Source: Spirosoma terrae (lineage in GTDB: Bacteria; Bacteroidota; Bacteroidia; Cytophagales; Spirosomataceae). Taken from it: DNA of 64,000 bases. The notes below the pieces were generated by a model, which was not told the origin of the DNA, ran no database searches, and worked only from the letters and a program-made list of their open reading frames with translations. Each line of letters starts with the position of its first letter. Position 1 is the first letter of the stretch. Positions 40,677 to 49,222 of the stretch are shown one piece after another. The position numbers and the translations under genes were made by a program. The stretch lies in NCBI RefSeq assembly GCF_010435915.1, contig NZ_JAAFZH010000014.1, positions 1 through 64,000 on the forward strand, given 5' to 3'.

Positions 40677-42143
40677 TTACGATTTTTTGGTAGTTTCTTT
40701 CGACGTAGCAATCGGTTTCTTAACGCCTGAAGCCGATTTGGGCTTAGCCGATGGATTTTGCTGGGTCATGGTAACAGGGTCCCAGTACACGACTTTCTTC
40801 TCGAAATAACTTTCGTTGCAGGCAAGTACGGGGGCAGCAGCGCGGAAGCCAAATACGGGATCCTCGATGGTACCCTGACTACCCTGACGAACATTATCGA
40901 AGAAGTTGGCGAAGTGCTTGGCGTGAGCATCGTCGTTTTTCGGGGCCTCAAATTTGATTTCCTTGACGGGTTCGGCCGTACGTGTCTCAGGTGGATACTG
41001 AGCGTCGTATTGTTTCACAAATTCCTGCTTAACAGGTTCTGTAAACGTAAAGAAACTATCGTAGCCGTCGTAGCCCGGAGCTGCAGGTAATTTCTTTTTG
41101 GTCATGATCAGGTTATCTTCCGAGAACTCGATTTGTCCTTCGCTGCCGATAATACGGGTTACGTTGCTGATTTTGCCCGCATTGGCAAAATTGACCCGTA
41201 GAACCATCTGAAAGGCGTCGTGCTGATCGGTTTTCGGATAATCCATAATACACGACATCACATCTGGTACGTCGCGACCATCTTTCCAGTAGGCCAGATT
41301 CCCGGACGAGTAAATACGAGTTGGCCCCATCGTATTGGTTACGTAGTGAACGCCCGTAATAAGGTGAATGAATAAATCACCGGCTACACCCGTACCATAA
41401 TCTTTGTAGTTCCGCCAGCGGAAGAATCGTTTGGCATCGAAGGGCCTTTTGGGGGCATCGCCCAGAAACCGATCCCAGTCGAGTGTTTGGGTAGATGCAT
41501 CGGGCGGAATGGAATATTGCCAGGCGCCGATAGCACTGAACCGATCGCTGTTGGATTCGATATAGTTGATCGGCCCAATTTCTCCGGCTTCGACCAGACG
41601 TTTCGCTTCCTGAAACGAGGCACTGCTGATACGCTGGCTGCCTACCTGCATGGTTTTACCTGATTTCTTCCAGGCATCTATAACCGCTTTCCCTTCATTG
41701 AGGTGCTGGACCATTGGTTTTTCGCAGTACACGTTCTTACCTGCTTTCAGTGCCGCAATCGTAATATGATCGTGCCAGTGGTCGGGCGTAACAACCAGAA
41801 CGGCATCAATATCGGGTTTAGCCAGAATTTCGCGGTAATCGCGGGTGGTAAACAACGACCGATCTTTGCCGAAAGCCGTTTTGGCATGCTCAAGCCGACC
41901 ATCGTATAAATCGGCAACGGCTACCAACTCCACGCCTGGGTTTCGCAGGGCGGCATTGGTATCGAAATTTCCCTGAATGCCCATACCAATCGTTGCGAAC
42001 CGAATTTTATCGTTTGGGCTGATTTTCTTCAGATTGGGAATGTAAGCAGGCGCGACGCCAAACGGTTTGGCGAGTCCCTGAGTTGCTACAAGTGCTGAAG
42101 CCGCCGACAGGCTCTTGATAAATGTTCGTCGGTTGGATTGCAT
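40677..42143 (-). CDS. Tat-exported Gfo/Idh/MocA family oxidoreductase
   Basis: 488 residues. A twin-arginine signal (NRRTFIKSLSAASALVATQG, Arg at 5-6) indicates folded export. The Rossmann domain (about 48-165) has ATIGMGIQGNFD and VAVADLYDGRL; the EKP motif in VYCEKPMVQHLNEG is the family's dehydrogenase signature. The C-terminal substrate domain (about 165-440) contains GVAGDLFIHLITGVHYV with the likely catalytic His. The C-terminal tail (about 455-488) is Lys/Ser/Pro-rich. Exported Gfo/Idh proteins in Bacteroidota act on sugars, sugar acids or glycosides; the exact substrate is unknown. It may work with the exported sugar-related enzymes at 47-53 kb, but there is no operon link. Confidence 0.9.
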   Translation of the reverse strand: MQSNRRTFIKSLSAASALVATQGLAKPFGVAPAYIPNLKKISPNDKIRFATIGMGIQGNFDTNAALRNPGVELVAVADLYDGRLEHAKTAFGKDRSLFTTRDYREILAKPDIDAVLVVTPDHWHDHITIAALKAGKNVYCEKPMVQHLNEGKAVIDAWKKSGKTMQVGSQRISSASFQEAKRLVEAGEIGPINYIESNSDRFSAIGAWQYSIPPDASTQTLDWDRFLGDAPKRPFDAKRFFRWRNYKDYGTGVAGDLFIHLITGVHYVTNTMGPTRIYSSGNLAYWKDGRDVPDVMSCIMDYPKTDQHDAFQMVLRVNFANAGKISNVTRIIGSEGQIEFSEDNLIMTKKKLPAAPGYDGYDSFFTFTEPVKQEFVKQYDAQYPPETRTAEPVKEIKFEAPKNDDAHAKHFANFFDNVRQGSQGTIEDPVFGFRAAAPVLACNESYFEKKVVYWDPVTMTQQNPSAKPKSASGVKKPIATSKETTKKS

Positions 42144-42247
42144 GAAAGGAGAGATTTACACGTGTAGTTCGAAAAGCGAATCTACTCCCAGATTTACCCG
42201 CGATCCCGCCAATCAGCGCTTTATTTAGCCAACTAAGTTTATAGAAT

Positions 42248-42298
42248 CTATTCTGTAGAAAAGGCCATAGTTGACCTAAGCCATTTTCTACAGAATAG
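42248..42298 (-). terminator. 15-bp inverted repeat after the small exported protein gene
   Basis: CTATTCTGTAGAAAA (42248-42262) pairs perfectly with 42284-42298; GGC/GCC adds inner pairing. It lies 17 bp beyond the stop of the small exported protein on the minus strand and before the Gfo/Idh gene. The U-tract is inside the stem. Confidence 0.55.
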
Positions 42299-42314
42299 CT
42301 TGATGAACAAGAAG

Positions 42315-42653
42315 CTATTTCTCGAACTGCACGGCCACCCACTGTCGATCGGTTGGTACCTGATGTGTAGCGTTCCAGACAAACATGGCACGTTCGAGCG
42401 CTACGTTCAACTGACGTTTCGTGTGCGTACGCGCTACGTTCAGTTTGCAGTGTACGGTTTCCTCATAGATCAACTTCTGATCGTTCGTATAAAAACGAAC
42501 CAGGCAGTTCCGGCTTTTAGGCTGCGATTCTACAACCCAAAAACCTTCGCGGGGAGCCAGTGAGTTGGTGCTGGTCTGAGCCTGTGCCGATAACGAAGCA
42601 GTTAAACATAAAATGGCCACAATAGCTGTGCGGAGGGGTGTGATCGTGTTCAT
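42315..42653 (-). CDS. Small exported protein of unknown function
   Basis: 112 residues from ATG 42653 (the frame is open far upstream to 42983 but only this start gives a signal peptide: MNTITPLRTAIVAILCLTAS, ending SAQAQ). The mature part (about 85 residues) contains GFWVVESQPKSRNCLVRFYT and YEETVHCKLNVARTHTKRQL, with two Cys that may pair. Similar small secreted proteins occur in Cytophagales. It is divergent from the LytS-type kinase, so it may be a target or partner, but that is only positional. Confidence 0.65.
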   Translation of the reverse strand: MNTITPLRTAIVAILCLTASLSAQAQTSTNSLAPREGFWVVESQPKSRNCLVRFYTNDQKLIYEETVHCKLNVARTHTKRQLNVALERAMFVWNATHQVPTDRQWVAVQFEK

Positions 42654-42920
42654 TGTCGTATCGTTGTGTTTTTGGTTGGTAATAACATAGTGTGATTCAT
42701 TGATAACTGAATCAAAAGTAGAAACTGAATTATCCCGTTGCCGGGATTTTCGCCCGGTAGCAGTGGTTTTGGTACATACACCAACCTTTTGTCTATCAGT
42801 GTATTCTGCCAGGGTTTGGTGTCGTTCGGCGATGGATTGGCGCTGTCTGTCGACAATTTGGACTGCTAGTAGGTGAACTCGATCTGTTTGTCTAATTTCG
42901 GTGATGTAATCGGCTGACGT

Positions 42921-44081
42921 ATGCAACTTTTGACCAAAGAATTTGTCTTCTCCGACGAGCCTCGCCAACGGCTGTTGAGGCATGGTTTATTCTGGCTGGT
43001 ATGGTGCTTATTTTTTGCTTTTACGTATGGCTTTTTGCCGGTTAGCTACCTTATAAGACAGGGGCATAGCTGGCCAATGGCACTGGCCAAGGGGGTAGGG
43101 TTATCCGGGATAGATTCGCTGCTGTTTATGCCGGCCCATATGTTTTTGACGTACGGGCTCATATACTGGGTATTGCCCCGATTTCTGTTTAAAGGTCATT
43201 ACGTCTGGGTTTTGTTCGGGACTGTGGCATTGATCGCAGCAACTTCGTTTGTTTCGGCGATGCTGACTACGTATCTGGTCGACCCGGTTCGGACCTATCT
43301 GGGTTTGCGAACATCGGGCAACACATTCTTCTTTGCAATGATGGCTGGTTTGCGGGGGGCTATTACTATTGGCGGCTTTGCGGTGGCTATCAAGCTCATC
43401 AAGGTTTGGTATCTGAAACAGCAGGCTTATCAGCAGATCGATCGCGAAAAGCTACAGGCTGAATTGGAGCTACTAAAATCGCAGGTGCATCCGCATTTTT
43501 TGTTTAATACGCTCAACAATCTGTATTCACTTACCCTGAACAAGTCAGATCATGCATCGGCGGTTGTACTGAAGCTATCTGATTTGCTGCGCTATATGCT
43601 TTATGAATGCAATGTGCCAGCCGTTTCACTGAAGAAAGAGCTGGATTTTCTGCGGAACTACATTGCTCTGGAGCAACTCCGTTATGGCGACCGGCTCGAT
43701 ATGTCGGTTAGTATTTCTGGCGATCATGAACATAAACTAATTGCGCCGTTGCTACTCATTCCATTTCTTGAAAACGCGTTCAAACATGGTACGAGCGAAC
43801 AACTGGAACAGGCCTGGATGCATGTTGAGTTATCTGTTCAGGGCACTACTCTTAAGTTTAAAGTAATTAATAGTCGTGAAACCATGCCGCATGAGGAAAC
43901 CTATACGGGCGGCATTGGCCTGCAGAATGTGCAAAAACGATTACAACTGTTGTATCCCAATAAGCATGATTTGCGTATTGTAGCAGGTGAAGAAACGTTT
44001 ATGGTCATGCTCAGCGTAGAGTTGCTAACCGCTCCGGCTACTACCGTCTGGTCAGATCAGGTATTGGCAGAAGTGGCTTAA
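42921..44081 (+). CDS. LytS/YehU-type sensor histidine kinase
   Basis: 386 residues. Four predicted transmembrane helices (about 20-40, 65-85, 95-118, 140-160) precede the His_kinase domain, with the phosphoacceptor in QVHPHFLFNTLNNLYSLT (H192). The ATPase part has PFLENAFKHG (N box) and TGGIGLQNVQKRLQLLYP (G box). The architecture matches Bacteroidota kinases paired with LytTR regulators. The regulator gene follows after 11 bp, so both are cotranscribed. Signal unknown. Confidence 0.92.
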   Translation: MQLLTKEFVFSDEPRQRLLRHGLFWLVWCLFFAFTYGFLPVSYLIRQGHSWPMALAKGVGLSGIDSLLFMPAHMFLTYGLIYWVLPRFLFKGHYVWVLFGTVALIAATSFVSAMLTTYLVDPVRTYLGLRTSGNTFFFAMMAGLRGAITIGGFAVAIKLIKVWYLKQQAYQQIDREKLQAELELLKSQVHPHFLFNTLNNLYSLTLNKSDHASAVVLKLSDLLRYMLYECNVPAVSLKKELDFLRNYIALEQLRYGDRLDMSVSISGDHEHKLIAPLLLIPFLENAFKHGTSEQLEQAWMHVELSVQGTTLKFKVINSRETMPHEETYTGGIGLQNVQKRLQLLYPNKHDLRIVAGEETFMVMLSVELLTAPATTVWSDQVLAEVA

Positions 44082-44092
44082 TTTTCATCTTT

Positions 44093-44839
44093 ATGACGTT
44101 ACGTTGCTTACTGGTTGATGACGAACCGCCCGCACTGGAAATAATTGAGTCGTACGTCGATATGGTCGACGGGTTGGAAGTGGTTGGGAAGTGCCATAAC
44201 GCCATTCAGGCTTTTGGCCTACTACAGTCAACTCCCGTTGATTTGATGTTTCTTGACATAAAGATGCCGAAGCTATTGGGAACCGACTTTGTCCGTAGCT
44301 TGCGGCAATCGCCCAAAGTGATTTTTACAACGGCTTATTCGGAGTACGCCATAGAAGGGTATGAGCTCGATGTAGTCGATTATTTGCTCAAGCCAATTCC
44401 ATTTGAGCGTTTTCTGAGGGCTGTATCGAAAGCGATGAACAATGGTTCATCGGCATCAATCAATAGCCCGCAAATAGAATCTATTTCTTCTTCCGAAATC
44501 GACAAGCCGAGCGAAGCGCCGACGCCCAATTCATTTCTATATTTTCGGGTTGATCGGAAAATGGTCAAAGTCTTTACCCGAGACATCCTATACGTAGAAA
44601 GCCTGAAAGATTATGTCAAGATCGTGACAGAAAACGCTCGGCCATTAGTTGTTAAACAGAGCATCAGCTCCCTGGAGGAAATGCTGCCTGAAACGCATTT
44701 TCTGCGTATTCACCGTTCGTTTATTGTTGCCGTTGACAAAATAGCGGCCTATACGCCCAGCTTCGTGGACGTAGCAGGACAGGAACTTCCCATTGGCCGA
44801 CTATTTCACAAAGAGGTTGGGCGGGTATTGAAGTTCTGA
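44093..44839 (+). CDS. LytTR-family response regulator
   Basis: 248 residues. The receiver domain (about 1-118) has LVDDEPPALEI, phosphoacceptor D55 in LMFLDIKMPKLLG, Thr in VIFTTAYSEYA and Lys in YLLKPIPFERF. A Ser/Pro-rich linker (about 122-145) leads to the LytTR DNA-binding domain (about 148-245: FLYFRVDRKMVKVFTRDILY; LRIHRSFIVAVDKI). Partner of the kinase just upstream. LytTR regulators typically bind direct-repeat sites and control exopolysaccharide, autolysis or transport genes. The target here is unknown. Confidence 0.93.
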   Translation: MTLRCLLVDDEPPALEIIESYVDMVDGLEVVGKCHNAIQAFGLLQSTPVDLMFLDIKMPKLLGTDFVRSLRQSPKVIFTTAYSEYAIEGYELDVVDYLLKPIPFERFLRAVSKAMNNGSSASINSPQIESISSSEIDKPSEAPTPNSFLYFRVDRKMVKVFTRDILYVESLKDYVKIVTENARPLVVKQSISSLEEMLPETHFLRIHRSFIVAVDKIAAYTPSFVDVAGQELPIGRLFHKEVGRVLKF

Positions 44840-45085
44840 TTTCCTTCCTGATTGAGTCGTAAAGGGCTATGTTAATAGGCTTGGTAACGTAGTAGAAAAA
44901 ACATTTTTTGCCGCCACAAACCATTCACCTAAAAGGGGAATCTCCTATGTATTGATTGTCAAATCGGATCAGCAAGTAAAGGTATTAGGTATAGAAAATC
45001 GGTAAGTATATATATCTATTGTTGCTCTTTGCCTTGCATTGTCTGGTAAAAATGATCATTTGTAGCTGTATTCAACGTAGCGTTA

Positions 45086-46300
45086 ATGAATGGGTTTATC
45101 AAATTTGGGTATTGTACAGCCGCTCTGATTGTAGTAAGTATCGTTCTTTACTTCTACATGCGGATGATATGGGACATTCAGGAGTTTCCATCTATAACGT
45201 TTGTATTGGGTTGGTTAATAGCTCTTTGCGTTATCAGTTACGCACTGGTGTATGGCAAAGCCTGGGCTAAAGGAACTGTTCTGTCGATCCTAAGTTTTGC
45301 CTTTACGTGGTTAGTGCTGGAAGGGCTATGCGCTCTTGTGATCCGTATTAAAGATGGCCCAGGGCCTGATTTAGTAGAAACAGTTGCCAACAAAAGCGAC
45401 GCGACGCAACGTAACGCTAAAAAATACACGCTGATCCACTACGATCAGTTAGGAATGAGCCGCCCCGCACCGGGGGAATACACAATTGAATACGCACTAA
45501 AAGGAGGAAAGAAGGCAGACGTAACGTATCATGTCGATAGCTTATCGCGTCGCCTTACGCCGTTCAATCCTAAGAACGCTACGGGTAAATATGCCCTGTT
45601 TATGGGATGCTCCTTTACCTATGGAGAATCGGTAGCGGATACCAATACGTTACCTTACTATTTCGGGGAACAGACCGGTTATCGACCTTATAATTATGGC
45701 GTATCCGGACATTCGCCCTCGCAAATGCTGGCTATTTTGCAACGTGTTAACATTCGTAGGCAGATCGCCGAAAAAGACGGAATTGCACTGTATACGTTCA
45801 TTGACGATCATCTGGCTCGTACCACGCCGAGTACCAAATGGGCCGACCTGTCGGCGGGCTATTTACCGTACGTAAACCCAAAAACGCTGGTTGTAGAGGG
45901 CACGTACGCACAAAAACATCCCGTTCGTATCAAGCTGATTCGCTGGCTGCACACAAGCAACGTAGCAAAACTGTTTAAAGTTAGCTTTCCTAAAAAGTAT
46001 AGTATCGAGCAGTACCAGCAATTTGTCAATATCGTCGGTAAGGCGAAGGAGTTATACCAGAAACAGTTTGGTAATGATAACTTTTACGTGGTTGTCTTTC
46101 CGATGTATAGACTAGACCCCAAGTTGCGGGAATTATTCGAAAAAGCTAATCTGAAGTTGCTGGATTACTCAGCATTACTAACCTGGAATACGGCTTACGA
46201 TGGCATGCATCCCGATGCCCAGGCGTTTCGGCAGGTGGCGAAAAAAATTGCCCAGGACTTACAAGTCAAGCCAGAAAAAGTGGTGGCAGCCGCAGAATAA
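45086..46300 (+). CDS. Membrane protein with SGNH-hydrolase-like domain
   Basis: 404 residues. Three N-terminal membrane helices (about 7-26, 36-56, 62-86) precede an extracytoplasmic SGNH/GDSL-like domain. Block I reads FMGCSFTYGES: the Ser nucleophile is kept but the usual Asp of GDS is Cys. Other features are NYGVSGHSPSQML (block II/III, Gly and Asn region) and YDGMHPDAQAF (block V, Asp and His). Such proteins often deacetylate or acylate cell-surface glycans. No partner acyltransferase is adjacent. The ATG at 45086 is the first credible start. Function unresolved. Confidence 0.68.
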   Translation: MNGFIKFGYCTAALIVVSIVLYFYMRMIWDIQEFPSITFVLGWLIALCVISYALVYGKAWAKGTVLSILSFAFTWLVLEGLCALVIRIKDGPGPDLVETVANKSDATQRNAKKYTLIHYDQLGMSRPAPGEYTIEYALKGGKKADVTYHVDSLSRRLTPFNPKNATGKYALFMGCSFTYGESVADTNTLPYYFGEQTGYRPYNYGVSGHSPSQMLAILQRVNIRRQIAEKDGIALYTFIDDHLARTTPSTKWADLSAGYLPYVNPKTLVVEGTYAQKHPVRIKLIRWLHTSNVAKLFKVSFPKKYSIEQYQQFVNIVGKAKELYQKQFGNDNFYVVVFPMYRLDPKLRELFEKANLKLLDYSALLTWNTAYDGMHPDAQAFRQVAKKIAQDLQVKPEKVVAAAE

Positions 46301-46349
46301 GCCAGGGGATTGTAGGAGCTTAATCGGAGTGATGTCCTTGCCATCAAGC

Positions 46350-46399
46350 AATTGGCTTGCTTTGCCGTCTCGAAGAGTCAAGCGCAAAGCAAGCCAATT
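46350..46399. terminator. 16-bp bidirectional terminator-like inverted repeat
   Basis: AATTGGCTTGCTTTGC (46350-46365) pairs perfectly with 46384-46399, between the SGNH-like gene (+) and the small exported protein gene (-). No U-tract on either side; the stem is long. Confidence 0.6.
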
Positions 46400-46415
46400 A
46401 GCTGGTAATTCATAG

Positions 46416-46943
46416 CTACAAGTCCGCTATTTCCCGGATACGTACTTTCATGGCGGGGCGCTCCTTGTCGGGTACGATGGCGATAAACGTATTACTGGCC
46501 GTTTCGCCGTTTCGAAGCATGTGACCGGCCTGAATATTAGTCGTAGTGGTTACTTCCTTGCCTTCCGAGTTTTTAATCTTCTGCTGATAGGGCACTGTAA
46601 ACGGACGCGCTACCACTTTTCCGCCTTTAGCCGTCAGCCGTTTTCCGTTTGCATTCAGACAATCAAAAGAAGCCAGCTCATTTTGGTTTTCCTGCCCGAA
46701 CAGGGTCGGTTTAGGGAAGAAAATTTTCGTGCAGTTGCTTTTGTTCGTGACGTAGATCGTCACTTCGTAGCGCATAAACGATTCCCCGCTTATGTCGATT
46801 TTGCGCTCATTGTTGATCTCATAACCGTAATCGATGCCATTGAGCTGAGCAGGTTTTCCTGGTTCGATATCGTAGGATTGTTGGGCAAAAAGAGGATACT
46901 GGATTGCCGCCAGAACCAGACAGCAACAAAAAAAACGCTTCAT
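46416..46943 (-). CDS. Exported protein of unknown function (175 aa)
   Basis: Not recognised. ATG 46943 gives a signal peptide (MKRFFCCCLVLAAIQYPLFA, ending AQQ); the frame is open further upstream without a better start. The mature part is a predominantly beta protein: IDYGYEINNERKIDISGESF, RYEVTIYVTNKSNCTKIFFP, ASFDCLNANGKRLTAKGGKV. Two Cys may form a disulfide. The ending (KVRIREIADL) is beta-like. It probably acts in the periplasm. It overlaps nothing; the next gene on the strand lies 46 bp upstream. Confidence 0.65.
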   Translation of the reverse strand: MKRFFCCCLVLAAIQYPLFAQQSYDIEPGKPAQLNGIDYGYEINNERKIDISGESFMRYEVTIYVTNKSNCTKIFFPKPTLFGQENQNELASFDCLNANGKRLTAKGGKVVARPFTVPYQQKIKNSEGKEVTTTTNIQAGHMLRNGETASNTFIAIVPDKERPAMKVRIREIADL

Positions 46944-46989
46944 TTTTATGGTTTGGTTAAAGGAACAAAAATACGGTTTCCCAAATTTA

Positions 46990-47334
46990 TCACTTCCAGA
47001 GAATTGATACCAGGATAATTGATATGGCCAGTAGCAATTGCACAAATACTTTGAGCGTAAAGGGCTGACCGTAGTGAATCGGGTACAAAATAGCACCTGC
47101 CATAACACCCGTCACAAAAAAAAGGAACCGATTGGACCACATCGACCCGTTAAAGCCCTGAACCCCATACTCGGAGGCTTTTATCCATATCCAGGCGCAG
47201 GCTACCGCCAGCAGGTAAGGAATTGGTGATTTAATCCATTTACTGTCCTTGAATTGCCAGTACATAATGTACCAGTGACCGAAAGAGCCTATCAAAAAGA
47301 ACAAAGTTGAGAGAGCTATTTTCTGATATTGCAT
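46990..47334 (-). CDS. Small four-helix membrane protein
   Basis: 114 residues from ATG 47334 (the upstream frame to 47424 is unlikely). Four hydrophobic segments lie near 6-24 (KIALSTLFFLIGSFGHWYIM), 35-51, 66-82 and 91-110, with short polar loops. Size and topology resemble DMT-superfamily/DUF486-type small membrane proteins, including a GHWYIMYWQF stretch in helix 1, but motif agreement is not full. It lies in the same orientation as the 175-aa exported protein and could be co-transcribed with it. Function unknown. Confidence 0.6.
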   Translation of the reverse strand: MQYQKIALSTLFFLIGSFGHWYIMYWQFKDSKWIKSPIPYLLAVACAWIWIKASEYGVQGFNGSMWSNRFLFFVTGVMAGAILYPIHYGQPFTLKVFVQLLLAISIILVSILWK

Positions 47335-47420
47335 GTAGCAGAAGTGAAACAAAGAGGAATAGGTTGATAATAAGAAACTTGGCGTAGTATCTTTTGCGGA
47401 AAAATACGCAGAATTTACAC

Positions 47421-47463
47421 ACAAAGACCGCCGATAAACGGGTGTTTATTCGGCGGTCTTTGT
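47421..47463 (-). terminator. Terminator of the GH125 gene
   Basis: ACAAAGACCGCCG (47421-47433) pairs with CGGCGGTCTTTGT (47451-47463), extended inward by ATAAAC/GTTTAT with one bulged T. It lies 26 bp beyond the GH125 stop on the minus strand. Confidence 0.75.
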
Positions 47464-47489
47464 CTTGAAAAGGAGAGAAACAAAAACGT

Positions 47490-48920
47490 CTAGATGGTCT
47501 TGCTGAGCAAATGAGGCCGTTCGTTGGCGACTTTCAGGACTAGTTCTCCAAACAGTGTATTAGCCCAGGCAAACCATTTCCGGGTGAATTTAGCCGGATC
47601 GTCTTTATCGAACGATTCGTGCATGAAGCCCGTACCCGCGTGCGTTTTTTTGAGTTGGCGAAGCTGAGCCAAAATCTCTGTATCGTCAGTAGAGGTAAGC
47701 GCCCGCATGATCAGACTCATTGGCCAGATGTTGTTCACGAGTGTGTGTGGACTACCAATTCCTTCGGCAGCTTTGCCGCTAAAGAAATACGGATTGTCGG
47801 CACTCAAGACAAATTTCCGGGTATTTCGGTAGATCGGGTCGGTCAGAGAACAAGCCCCCAAATAAGGCAGGGCCAGTAGATTTGGTACGTTAGCATCGTC
47901 CTGCAGCAAATGATTGCCGTAGCCATCTACTTCCATGGCATATAGTTTGCCATACTTGGGGTGATTGTATATAGCATACTGTTTAAGTGCGTTTTCGACT
48001 TCGCTGGCCAGGGCTCGACAATCTTTCGCAAAAGCAGCTTCACCTGCAAAAAATTGGTCAACCATCGTAGCGAGTTGCCGGAACGATACAACCGCAAACC
48101 AGTTTGATGGTACGTAGAATGGAAATACCGTAGCATCGTCGGAGGGGCGGAAAATGCTGTTGATCAGACCAATCGGTTTGGTTGGATTGCCGTATCCATC
48201 GCCCGGTACAGTATCGGTCGACCACGACGTACTACGCCCAAAGCGATACGGTCCCCGGCTGGTTTTGCGCTGCTGCTCCCGGCAGGTTTTCTGCGCCAGT
48301 TTCATCGCTTCCAGCCATTCGGTATCGAAAGGGGCTTTGTCGCCCGTTATTTTCCAGTAATGATAGGCCAGCCTGATTGGATAACAAAGTGAATCAAGTT
48401 CCCATTTTCGCTCATGAAGGCCAGGTTTCATCGTTGTTACGTCCTTTTTCCATTCGCCCTCTTTCGCAGCATCAGCGTAGAATGCGTTGGCGTACGGGTC
48501 CAGGCGAATACAAAGTGCCTGCCGATGAATAACGCCCTCGATTAACTGGCGAAGCTTCGGGTCTTGCTTGATAAGCGGTAAATACGGCCATACCTGAGCC
48601 GTGCTGTCGCGCAGCCACATAGCGTCAATATCGCCCGTGATGACGAACGTATCAGGCTTCTCCTTGTCGGTAAACTGTACGGTGGTGTCAAGTGTATTGG
48701 GGAAACAGTTTTCGAAAATCCAGGCTAATTCTGGGTCACGAATGGTTTTGTGCATTCGCGCAATGGTTTGATCAACGGCTGAACTAACAAAGTTTCGCTG
48801 AGCAACTGGCGTGCGAACCGCGGGAAAATCTGCAGATGGAATAGCCCACGAAGGTGGGTTGGATAGGAGCAGACCAGCGCTGGCCAAAGTGGATTGTTGG
48901 ATAAAACGACGACGGTTCAT
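47490..48920 (-). CDS. Glycoside hydrolase family 125 (exo-alpha-1,6-mannosidase)
   Basis: 476 residues. A Tat-type signal (NRRRFIQQSTLASAGLLLS, RRR at 3-5) leads to a single (alpha/alpha)6 catalytic domain. Family segments seen are TFVITGDIDAMWLRDSTAQVW (catalytic acid Asp region), KWELDSLCYPIRLAYHYWK, RPSDDATVFPFYVPSNWFAV, LLALPYLGACSLTDPIYR and GTGFMHESFDKDDPAKFTRK (catalytic base Glu). GH125 enzymes are metal-independent inverting exo-acting alpha-1,6-mannosidases (family knowledge). Exported, so it trims mannose from external or periplasmic glycans. It lies near other exported carbohydrate-related genes. Confidence 0.93.
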   Translation of the reverse strand: MNRRRFIQQSTLASAGLLLSNPPSWAIPSADFPAVRTPVAQRNFVSSAVDQTIARMHKTIRDPELAWIFENCFPNTLDTTVQFTDKEKPDTFVITGDIDAMWLRDSTAQVWPYLPLIKQDPKLRQLIEGVIHRQALCIRLDPYANAFYADAAKEGEWKKDVTTMKPGLHERKWELDSLCYPIRLAYHYWKITGDKAPFDTEWLEAMKLAQKTCREQQRKTSRGPYRFGRSTSWSTDTVPGDGYGNPTKPIGLINSIFRPSDDATVFPFYVPSNWFAVVSFRQLATMVDQFFAGEAAFAKDCRALASEVENALKQYAIYNHPKYGKLYAMEVDGYGNHLLQDDANVPNLLALPYLGACSLTDPIYRNTRKFVLSADNPYFFSGKAAEGIGSPHTLVNNIWPMSLIMRALTSTDDTEILAQLRQLKKTHAGTGFMHESFDKDDPAKFTRKWFAWANTLFGELVLKVANERPHLLSKTI

Positions 48921-49222
48921 AGAGGTCTTAGTAGTACATCATGCGGCTATATTTACCACTTCTTAATGAATGATGATACGTAGGCGACGGGATAAGTATG
49001 GTAGCGATACGTAGTAAAGGCGTAAAGCTAATACTGGTTAAGAAGATCTGGAAATACGTAAAAAAAGCGATGTTTTCACAGCCCAGAATGCCCTCTGAAA
49101 GAAAGCGGGTAGTTTATGCCTGAATTGACCTTATTGAGTAGACATCTACACGTAATGAGGCTAACATTCTGGTAAATCATTAATCCGTTCTATTTCTAAG
49201 CCCTACTCAATCTTCATATTGT
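48921..49222. other. Intergenic region without recognisable features
   Basis: A 302-bp gap between divergent genes. It has two copies of GATACGTAG (near 48974 and 49012) but no clear -7/-33 promoter match, hairpin or small gene. Confidence 0.5.

Noticed and set aside
46521..47018. 165-codon plus-strand frame opposite the 175-aa exported protein
   Set aside because: The minus strand has a clean signal peptide and beta-rich mature part; the plus frame has neither.
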